The translations under genes were made by a program, and so were the position numbers. The notes under the pieces are model-generated. The model was not told the origin of the DNA. It searched no databases and saw only the letters and a list, made by a program, of their open reading frames with translations. From Henckelia pumila (taxonomy: Eukaryota > Streptophyta > Magnoliopsida > Lamiales > Gesneriaceae), in contig NC_133123.1 of assembly GCF_033568475.1 (NCBI RefSeq), positions 2,976,001 to 3,040,000 of the forward strand: a DNA stretch of 64,000 nucleotides, read 5' to 3'. Positions within the stretch are counted from its first letter, which is position 1. Each line of letters starts with the position of its first letter. Shown in pieces: positions 48,645 to 58,705 of this stretch.

Positions 48645-48902
48645 ACGGTCCTCGGAGGGGTCCTCACTGCTATGCGAGCTCATAAATCCACGCTACCGGT
48701 CTGTAAGTTTTAAATGTTTGTAGCATGATTTAATTTCTAGAATTTAAGTTAGCATTAATTTTAAACCACTTAGTTATGCATGGCGATTTACGTAAAGAAA
48801 TATGGGGTGATGCAATATGCCTCGGAGACGAGTAGTCCTTAGGGGTGAAATTGGGTAAATTAAGATTTTGGTGCAGCTACTTGGAAATATTTTCTGCGTG
48901 CA

Positions 48903-51900
48903 GGGAGAATTCTAGTAGGAGGAAATTCCACGTGTGCGTTGCTGGATTCAGGAGCCACGCATTCGTTTATCTCCCGGGATTTTATCAGACGGATAGGCAT
49001 TTCACCGGAGGTTGTAGACAGTGGTTACGATGTTACCAAGCCATCCGGACAGATTATCACTACCACTAGTGTTATCAGGATCTGGAATTGGAGTTGCAGG
49101 GACACTCCATTCGAGCAGATCTAGTGGTTCTTCCATTGACTGGGTTTGACTTGATTTTGGGTATGGACTGGCTATCAGTTAATGGAGCTTCGATTGATTT
49201 CCGACGTAGGACAGTGTCAGTGAAGCCAACAGGAGGTGAGATGTTTACTTTCTTTGCATCTCAGTCTAGCAGTATTCCTCAGATGATATCACTGGTTCGT
49301 GCGAGGAAACTGTTGCGCCATGGATGTCAGGGTTTTCTTGCTAGTGTGGTCACTACCTCAGATATTTCTAGCAGATCTTTATCAGATATAGACGTGGTAC
49401 GTGACTATCCAGATGTTTTTCCTGACGATGTTGCAGGAGTTCCACCCGTGAGAGAGGTGGAGTTCAGTATTGAGTTGTTGCCGGATACTGTGCCTATGTC
49501 TAAGGCACCGTATCGACTTGCTCCTACAGAGATGAGAGAGTTGAAGGAGCAGATTCAGGAGCTGTTGGAGAAGGGCTTTGTTCGCCCTAGCTTTTCTCCA
49601 TGGGGAGCTCCAGTGTTGTTTGTGAAGAAGAAGGACGGCAGCATGAGATTGTGCATTGACTACCGAGAGCTTAACAGAGTCACAGTGAAGAACAAGTATC
49701 CACTGCCGAGGATAGAGGATCTATTTGACCAGTTGCAGGGAGCTTCAGTGTTCTCCAAGATCGATCTGCGATCTGGTTATCATCAGTTACGTGTTAGAGA
49801 TGCAGATGTGTCCAAGACTGCTTTCCAGACACGATATGGGCATTACGAGTTCTTAGTGATGCCCTTTGGGATGACCAATGCTCCAGTGGTTTTCATGGAT
49901 CTCATGAACCGAGTCTTTCAGCCGTATTTAGATCAGTTCATCATAGTCTTTATTGATGATATTTTGATCTATTCTAGGAGCATCGAGGAGCATAGACAGC
50001 ATCTTCAGACAGCCTTGCAGACTTTGAGGGAGCATCGTTTGTATGCCAAGTTCAGCAAGTGCGAGTTTTGGCTTGAGCAGGTGGCATTTCTTGGCCACAT
50101 TATTTCGAGAGATGGGATTGCAGTTGATCAGTCTAAGGTTGAGGCAGTGCAGAATTGGGGTATTCCGAAGAATGCTTCAGAGATTCGCAGTTTCTTGGGT
50201 TTGGCCGGATATTACAGGAAGTTCATCAAGGGTTTTTCCTCTATTGCAGTACCCTTGACTTCCTTGACCAAGAAGAATGCGAAGTTTATCTGGAGTTCAG
50301 ACTGTCAGAGGAGCTTCAATCAGCTGAAGGAAGCACTCACTACTGCACCAGTGTTAGCGATGACAGTACCACACGAGGAGTTAGTGGTGTACACCGACGC
50401 GTCTAAACTAGGTTTAGGCGCAGTGCTTATGCATTGTGGTAAGGTTATTGCGTATGCGTCGAGACAGCTGAAGATTCATGAGCAGAATTATCCGACGCAT
50501 GACTTGGAGTTGGCAGCAGTGGTTTTCGCTTTGAAAATCTGGAGGCACTATCTGTATGGCAAGAAGTGCAAGATTTTCACAGACCACAAGAGTCTCAAGT
50601 ACTTCTTCACACAGAAGGAGTTGAACATGAGACAACGCAGATGGTTGGAGTTGGTGAAGGACTATGATTGTGACATTAGCTACCATCCGGCCGATGCTTT
50701 GAGTCGGAAGTCGTCGGTGGTATCATGTTGGACTGTACAGTTACCACTACAGAGCGAGATTCAGAGTTTTGGCTTGGAGTGTTATCCGAGTGGCCATGCA
50801 CCGAGCTTGTCAGTGTTGACGGTGCAGCCAGTGTTGAGAGATCGGATTAGAGAGGGACAGTCCACTGATGAGGAGCTACAGCGATGGAGACAGAGAGATG
50901 AGGCCAGAGGTAATCTCTTGTATACAGTGGAGGATGGCATCGTTCAGTACCGTGGGAGGATGTGGGTACCGAACGTTGATCAGTTGAGAGCCGAGATTCT
51001 AGCAGAGGCTCATGCATCTCCGTACTCCATTCACCCCGGAAGTACGAAGATGTACCGAGGCTTACAGTTATCGTATTGGTGGCCCGGGATGAAGAGTGAC
51101 ATCGGGAGAGTGGTGTCAGAGTGCTTGACTTGTCAGCATGTCAAAGCAGAGCATCAGCGTCCAGCAGGACTTCTTAGACCTCTCCCTATTCCGGAATGGA
51201 AGTGGGAGAATATTACGATGGACTTTGTGGTTGGCTTACCGAGGAGTACCAGAGGGTGTACAGCGATTTGGGTGATTGTGGATAGACTCACCAAGTCAGC
51301 TCATTTCTTGCCGGTGAGGACTACTTATACTTTGACACAGTATGCAGAGCTTTACATCAGAGAGATTGTTAGACTGCATGGCATACCAGTGTCTATTGTG
51401 TCAGACAGAGATCCGAGATTCACATCAGCGTTTTGGAAGAGTCTGCACACAGCTTTGGGGACGAGACTTTTGTTCAGTACAGCATTTCATCCCCAGACAG
51501 ATGGTCAGTCTGAGAGGGTGATCCAGGTTCTCGAGGATCTTCTGAGAGCTTGTGTCATCGACTTCCGAGGATCTTGGGAGACTAGACTGCCATTAGTGGA
51601 GTTTACCTATAACAACAGCTTTCAGTCGTCTATAGGTATGGCTCCATATGCAGCACTTTATGGGAGGAGATGCAGATCTCCGGTGCATTGGGATGAGGTT
51701 GGAGAGAGGATTTTGTTGGGGCCGGAGATTGTGCAGCAGACAGCTGACATGGTGACGCAGATTCGAGACAGGATGAGGACAGCGCAGAGTCGGCAGAAGA
51801 GTTATGCAGATGCCAGACGACGCGATTTGGAGATTCGCGGTGGGTGATCACGTATTCTTGAAGGTGTCACCTATGAAGGGAGTAACGCGTTTTGGGCGGA

Positions 51901-52259
51901 GAGGCAAGCTTAATCCGAGATACATAGGGCCATTCGAGGTCTTGGAGCGAGTTGGCACGTTGGCCTATCGTTTAGCTCTACCTCCAGAGCTAGCGGCAGT
52001 GCACAACGTTTTCCATGTATCCATGCTTCGGAGATATGTCTCCAATCCGTCGCATGTATTGGATTTTGAGCCCTTACAGTTGCCACCAGATCTTGTTTAC
52101 GAGGAGAGACCAGTGCGGATTTTGGCTAGAGAGGAGCGGAGGCTTAGGACGCGGGTCATACCGATGGTCAGAGTCCAGTGGCTGAATCACTCGGAGGAGG
52201 AAGCTACTTGGGAGACCGATGAGGATATGAGGACTCGCTACCCGGAGATGTTCGGGTAA
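48903..52259 (+). pseudogene. Gypsy pol copy 2, same lesions as copy 1
   Basis: Same layout as the copy at 42372-45728, shifted by 6531 bases, with the same protease frameshift, integrase frameshift, short RNase H end and lost gag. In the long pol frame (49088-51847) I see only three residue differences from copy 1: Ile to Met before SKAPYRL, Gln to His in CLTCQ, and Met to Arg in the IRDMMRT segment. Each traces to one transversion. Confidence 0.92.
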
Positions 52260-52304
52260 GTACTTTAATTTCGAGGACGAAATTCAATTTAAGGGGGGGA
52301 GAAT

Positions 52305-55161
52305 TGTAACACCCGGTATTTTTAATTACATAAATCCGCCTGCATAATTAGGATATTTAATTATTTAAATTTTAGATTTATGGGTTAAATAATTATGTGA
52401 ATTATTTGTGCATGATTTAATTTATTTTTAAGCTTTTAACCCATAATTAGTAAATTTTTATGATTTTTAGTATTTTAATTATTTGATCGCGTAGACGGGA
52501 CCGTGGACGGACGAGATGACAACTTTCTAGCCAAATTATTTGATGAGCCTTTTTAGAGCCCTAAAATATTATTTTGAGTTTTATTATCTCAAAATTTTAA
52601 GTATTTAATTTTATATAATTTTAGGAGTCCTTTTTATCCAAAATTAGCCAAGATAATGACTTTTAATCACTTTTAAAAATTCCCTTAATTTTAATTTCGG
52701 GATTTTTATTAATGTTTCAGATTTTTAAATATTTATTTTAGAATTTTGTGTTAAGTTATATTTTATCTATATATTTAATATCCTTAATAATATATTAATT
52801 ACCCTATTTTCTTAAATATTAAAAACCCTAACCTAATCTACCCAAACCCATCGACCAAGCCATCAGCCGCCTCCCTCCATTCTCCATATTCATCTTCTTC
52901 ACCTAGCAATCCTTGAAGAACTCCATAGCTCGTTTTTGAAGGTTCAAGTCGGTTGTCATCGCCCCCGTCGTCCCGGACTCGTCGCCTTCTCGTTTTCTCT
53001 ACTACTTTGGTGGAAGGCATGATTTTTCCTTCTCTTTTCTTCTCCATATCAGTATATGCATGTGGGTATCGTGTATACATCAAACTTTTCCAATATTTTT
53101 CCAGAAAATTTCGGTTTTGGACGTTGCACCTTGTTCTTGCATTGTTTTGGTTTGCATACTCACGTTTTTCTTGCATGGATTGTGCATGGCTGCTGTCCAC
53201 GGTTCAGAGGGGGTCCAAGGGTCCCTAGGATTGGGTTTGGTCAGATTTGTGGGGCTGTAATGGGCTGGAGTCGAAGCCATGTCTTCTGGAGCCAAGCAAA
53301 TCGCGCGCAGGTTTTTGGCTTCTGGTAGAATGGTTCGTTCTCCCTCCTCAGGCCACTATTTTGGGTGAGGTTTGTTGGGTTGGAACCTACTAGATGTTGT
53401 CTGAGTTTTGCAATTGGTTTCGCGATTTTAGGTGGTCGGAATCTCAAGAACGAAGCAAAACGCCACAGCTGCTCCTGTCTGCGCGCGAGCTGCGGGTAGG
53501 CAGTTTTGCAGAGCTTCGTTCTCCCTCTATACTTGATGGTTTGGGCTGGTTCTTACATGGTTGGAAACGTCTTGAAGAGGGCTAGAGGTAGGTGGTGGTG
53601 CTCCGGCCAGGGGACGGCCGGAGCATGGCGGCAACTGCCCCGGAAGGCTGCTGCTCGCGGCTGTGGGAAAGCTAGGAGGGGTTTCGGGTTAGGGGTGGTC
53701 CGGGTCGGGTCTGAGGGGTCCGGGTCGGGTCAGTAGGTTAGTGGGTCGGGTTAAGTGGGTCCGGGTCCGGGTTTGGTGGGCCGGGCTCGAGTCTTTTTAT
53801 TTTTAAAATATTTTATGAATTAATGGGTTTTTGAGTCAATTAATTTGAAATAAAATTATTTGGACTCCCAAATAATTTTATTTGGACTTTTAAAATTTTA
53901 ATTAAGTTAGTCCATTAATTTTATGGGTTTTGAGCCCATAAAAGTTATTGGGCCAGTCTTTGGGTTTTTGGGCCCATTGGGCCAGTTTAAGTTGTTATTG
54001 GGCTTAGGGTATTTTAATGGGCTTTATTAATTTAATTGGGCTTAGAATAATTATTTGGGCTTAAAGTTTAAGATATTGGGCTTAAGTATGTTAATGGGCC
54101 ATATTTAAGTAAATGGGCTTGAGTGTTAGAGCCAACAGTCCAGTACAATCCATGAGAAAATTTGCATGTGTCCTGATTATATATTTAATTATTTTTATGC
54201 ATTTAAGTTATTTTAATATTTATATGTTAGTAAGAAATTTAATTAAATATATATGAAGGACACACATTTTATTCAAGTACATGCATTCATGAAATAATAT
54301 TTTATGCATAATTTAATGTTTAAGGTTGAGCAAGAAAATATTTTATGTTGGAAGTTGAAGTAGTGTGACAATTTAAGGGGGATTCGTCCCCATATGATTG
54401 AAGGGCAGTTTACTGCCAATTTAAGAGGTGATTCATCACCGGCCACGTACGTTGGTTTTCACGCTGATCAGTATTTAATGTATGATTTAAGGTTACACTA
54501 CGGATACAACCATGCGATGTTAGAAAATTAATTGTTCAACAATGTTTATGTATTACGTATGATTATGATATTTAAGTTCATTTAAGTTAAGTTATGTTAT
54601 GTAATTTTTAAGCATGCTCATTCATGTATATGTATGTATTAGTATTTAATTGTTTTAAATTATTTTAAACCCTTGTTATGTTAGCATGTTGGGCCTCTAG
54701 GCTCACTACACTGGTATGGTGCAGGTGAGTTCATAGAGGAGGATGTAGCTCCCACCGGAGGCGAGGACGTATGAGCGGACATGCAGTGACCCCGTGACCG
54801 TGATAGATGTTTGAGTCACATGCATGTTTTATTTATGTCGGCATGATATATTTTTATTATTTGTCAGTGGTTGTGAGTTTAGAATATTTTATTAACTATT
54901 TTCAGTGCATGCAAATTTTATACATTTTATTTATGCAGTATTTTTTTAATTAAATGTTTGACTCAGATATTTATTTTATTTTTAAGAATGCATTTTTATT
55001 TAAGTATTTATTTGTTTATTTATTTAGTTATTTTAAATCTTTTTATTCTGTTCATATACGTATGGGCGTATATGTACAATACTTTATTTAGTAAGTATAT
55101 ATAATAATAAAAAAATTTTTCCGCATATTTATTTATTAATTATAGAGTTAGGGTCGTTTCA
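52305..55161 (+). repeat. Gypsy LTR 3
   Basis: 2857 bp. Its 5' half carries the LTR1 states at the two left indels and its 3' half the LTR2 states at the three right indels. Ends GGGTCGTTTCA at the target duplication. Confidence 0.95.
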
Positions 55162-55238
55162 GCCGAGCTCTCGAGCTCCGTGGCTGAGCTCCCCGAGCTG
55201 ACCTGGCAAATATGGTGAGGGAGCTTGGCCGAGCTCCA
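55162..55238. repeat. GAGCTC minisatellite, middle part
   Basis: Continues the unit cut at 39243: CCGAGCTCTCGAGCTCC, then GAGCTGACCTGGCAAATATG and GAGGGAGCTTGGCCGAG. It is interrupted again at 55238 by the solo LTR. Confidence 0.75.
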
Positions 55239-57254
55239 TGTAGTAACCAGTCTCTAATATAAGTTAATCAAAAATATAATGATGATTAACTAGCTAAAAC
55301 AAGATTTAAGAATCAAAGCAGGGCTCAAAAGAGGGTTCTGATCTCGAAAAGTCCGGAGGATGGATCGGAGGCTCTGTGAGGATCGAACGCTCCGAAGGGA
55401 GTTCAGACGGTCCGATCACATCCGGATAAGTGGATGAAGATTTGATTTGGCAGAAGGCTAAGATCGGACGCTCCGAAGGTGAGATCAGACGGTCCGATCA
55501 TATTTCATCAGCAGTGACGTCACAAGCTAGGACACGTGTTCGGACGTGGTTGCTAGATGAGTTCGGACGGTCTGATATCAGGGTTCGGACGGTCCAAACT
55601 CTGTCTATAATTAGTGGGCCGATGATTCATTTTCAAGTGCACCTTCCAAATTCTCTCTCTCGTTCCTAGCTCCTTTTAGGCGAATTTAGGGGTTTCTAGG
55701 CGTCGTATTGGGAAGCCGAAAGTGGCGGAGCACCTCGGAGGCATTTGCGAAGCTGTGTAGGGATGACAATGGGGCGGGTCTCATCAAACCCGCCCCGACG
55801 GGGCGGGTCTAGACTCGCCAAAGCGGGTCCATAAGCGGGTCCGGGTCGGGTCTCGGGTTTGACCAAACCCGCCCCGCCAAAGTATTATATTAATATAAAT
55901 TTAAAATATTCATGTATATATATAAATATAAAATATATATATAATATTAATATATAATTATATTATTATACTAAATAATTAATATTTTATCCATAATTTG
56001 AATGTGCAATATTATTGGATTGAAATGAATTTAGTTTATTATGATATGTTTAGTATAAAAATAAATCATTATAATGTTTTTTAACTAATAAATATTAATT
56101 AATTACAAGTTAATAAATTTAAACTTTTGAGAATAATTTTTTTTGTCTTAAATATTAAAAATCTATATTTGAAATTAAATTTAATGATATTTTTTATTTT
56201 TAAACTTTTTATTTTTTTTATTTTAATAAATTTAAAATTATTTTATTTATGGCGGGTCCAACGGGTCTAACCCGGATTGGACCCGCCGGGTTCGCGGGGC
56301 GGGGCGGGTTCCGGGTTTAGCCAAACTCGCCCTAGACCCGCCCCGTTGCCATCCCTAGAGCTGTGCCTAAGTTTTGAGGCGATCGTCGTCAAAGGGTTGA
56401 TTACGGACGCAGGTATAACTTCGTATCCCTAAAGAGTTTAGAGAGTATGAGATAGCTTAGTTAAGACTTTTAGGATATTATAAGTGATATGATAATTATT
56501 TCTTATAGGCTTGGATTGTGAATACCTGGACTGCTAGGTTGTTAGGGTGCTCGGGGTTTCCTTCTTAGAGGTACGAACGTATTATCCGAAACACCAGGTT
56601 GAATATACATGTATTGTGTTTGCATATTTTATGTGACATTATTATGTGCATTGATATTATGCGGCATGCATATACACGTTGAACTTTATGCCTTGTTTTG
56701 CATAGCCGGTAGATTGGGTCGCTCAGCCCTGTATTTTTAGTGGATGGTTTTCCATGGACTTGGAACAGGTTATATCCACAGGTTTATGGTATAGGAGTCA
56801 CCTCTTGATGCGACGACCCAGCGTGTTACACACTATGGCGCCTTGACTGAGCAGTTTTCCTAGATAGGTTTTCCAGTACCCTTCATACTGCATATGCATG
56901 CATGATATATGTATATTCGTACTTTTGTACTGAGCGTTATGCTCACGTCCAAGTGTTTTGTGTTGGACACCTTATTCGATGGTAGGACTCATGTTGGACG
57001 GGCTTGGAGGCAGTGGTCGTTGAGCTGCAGTGATTGCGCGATGATCCTACTTTCCCTTTCAGGTTGTTAGGTTGGGCTCCTAGTGCTTTTCGTTCGATGG
57101 GGTTGTATAATAATTCTATTTTTTCCCGGTTGTTATGCCGGTGTATGTTGTATCTTTTGGATTAAGCTTCCGCTGGATTATTTTAAATCTTATTTAAGTT
57201 TCATTTGCATGCTTAATCTCTGATTTGTTTAGTGATCCAGGTTGAGTCACTACA
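55239..57254. mobile_element. Solo LTR of a second gypsy-like family
   Basis: 2016 bp starting TGTAGTAACC and ending GAGTCACTACA, so the ends TGTAGT/ACTACA are inverted, as in LTRs. CTCCA (55234-55238) and CTCCC (57255-57259) give a 4-of-5 target duplication. Without the insert the minisatellite unit reads through normally. There is no internal coding region or second copy nearby, so it is a solo LTR left by LTR-LTR recombination or a lone fragment. The left part has about seven near-palindromic CGGACGGTCCG-like words (55360-55605). It hosts a MITE at 55758-56357. Confidence 0.75.
55758..56357. mobile_element. hAT-like MITE nested in the solo LTR
   Basis: 600 bp with terminal inverted repeats TAGGGATGACAATGGGGCGG (left) and TAGGGATGGCAACGGGGCGG (right, other strand), 22 of 24 matching over the longer stretch. 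Flanks AAGCTGTG (55750-55757) and GAGCTGTG (56358-56365) form an 8-bp duplication with one change, as for hAT elements. GC-rich ends enclose an AT-rich centre. No transposase frame. Confidence 0.82.
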
Positions 57255-57440
57255 CTCCCCGAGCCGACCTGGAAAATATGGTGAGAGAGCTTGGCCTACC
57301 TCCCGAGCTCCTGTGGCCGAGCTCCCCGAGCCAACTTGGAAAATATGGTGAGGGAGCTTGGCCGAGCTCCCTAGCTCCCGTGGTCGATCTTAGAGTGTTA
57401 GTGAGAGCTTTCATGCTTAGTGTCATCGATGAACTGAGCT
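57255..57440. repeat. GAGCTC minisatellite, right part
   Basis: About three further units (CTCCCCGAGCCGACCTGG, AAAATATGGTGAG, GAGCTTGGCC), then a decayed tail. Same array as 39143-39243 and 55162-55238. Confidence 0.75.
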
Positions 57441-58690
57441 AGTATCCTTCCGGGGTATTCATATATAAAATTAATATAAATTTTTATTGATTTAGTGATT
57501 GTTTGAGATTTAAATAATGGGGTATGAATTTTTTTGAATATATAGTCATATATGGTTAATGAGAAACTTTTATTGATTTTGAATTTTAGAATATCATTAT
57601 GAATTACCGAGCTATATATTCGTTTTTTTTTTATAACTAATAGGAATAACCAAAGATCATTTAAAATATATCCTAAATATATCTCTTGAGATCAAAAGAG
57701 AAAAATGATACAAATGAAGGAGACATTAATTCAAATTCAAGCTGTGATATTGAAAAATATTTTAGTAGAAATAAAGAAAAATAATTAGGGGATAATTTGA
57801 TGATTGAAAAAATAACTATTCACTCTTATTAACCACCACAAAAAGGTCCATTTCTATTATTTATTCGCCTCAGGCCCCATAAAATACAGGTACGACTCTG
57901 GGTATGACATCTCTCATATTTTTACACTTCGATGATCATATAATTACAAAAATTTCACTTGCACTCATTTTTTTTTACTTTTTGCGGATATTCATTTACA
58001 AGATTTCCATTTTTTCTTTCACTATTTTTTAAATTTTCAATAAAAAATGAAATGTACAAGGCATGCAACGTGTGCGTTTGTGTGCTAGTATTATATTATA
58101 ACTAGTAATTGAGGCACATCCGATGTGTGTGCGACGTGATACATAAATATTTATCTATTGGCATGAAAGCAACCCTCTCCACATAATTCGGAAGAAAATG
58201 GAGTGAATTGAAAAGGGGATAAAATAAAAAAAATGTGTAAATTGGAAATGATAGAAAGAACAAGGGTGAGTGGAGAAAATTTTTGGATTAAGAAAAATTA
58301 AAGTAAGATATCATTCAATTTTTATGTGGTGCTAAACTTAATAAATAGTAACATATAATAATTTAAAAATATTTGACATACGGATTTGGGCTAAGCGAAG
58401 CTTAACCACTTTGTTTGGGTATTGGGCCGTTACATAATAGGAACTAAACGCACGTTTTGGTTTTGGATAGATTTGAATGAATTAATTTGCTCAAAATTTA
58501 AATTTAAATTTTTTCAAAAAAAAAAAGGTGAAAAATTAGTATAAATATGGATTTAAGTGGAAAGTCAAGTCTCAGACTACAACTCGGCCAACCAATTTTA
58601 GTAGACGATTTCAAACTGGCGCCACAATTAATCTGGAACGTGTAGTAATTCTACCCACGGTTTCCCAGTTAGGCACGAAATCTCTGGAGG
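57441..58690. other. Spacer and ARP8 upstream region
   Basis: AT-rich DNA. No gene, RNA or element was recognised. The last ~200 bases are the probable ARP8 promoter and leader. Confidence 0.45.
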
Positions 58691-58705
58691 AAAACCCCAA
58701 ATCTG

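Larger units (their letters stand above)
39244..55161 (+). mobile_element. Dimeric Ty3-gypsy chromovirus (LTR-internal-LTR-internal-LTR)
   Basis: 15.9-kb structure with three LTRs of 2856-2857 bp (39244-42099, 45774-48630, 52305-55161) and two internal regions of 3.67 kb (42100-45773 and 48631-52304) that align without indels at an offset of 6531. The whole is flanked by one GCCGA duplication (39239-39243 and 55162-55166). Removing it restores the surrounding GAGCTC minisatellite unit. Primer-site sequence TGGTATCAAAGC follows LTR1 and LTR2; polypurine tract AAGGGGGGGAGAA precedes LTR2 and LTR3. RT-RNase H-integrase order and a chromodomain-like tail indicate a chromovirus, probably Tekay/Del type by the long LTRs. 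Both copies are defective. Confidence 0.95.

Noticed and set aside
39239-55166. Three independent gypsy insertions
   Set aside because: There is no target duplication around the middle LTR and the internal copies share every lesion, so one insertion plus duplication is simpler.
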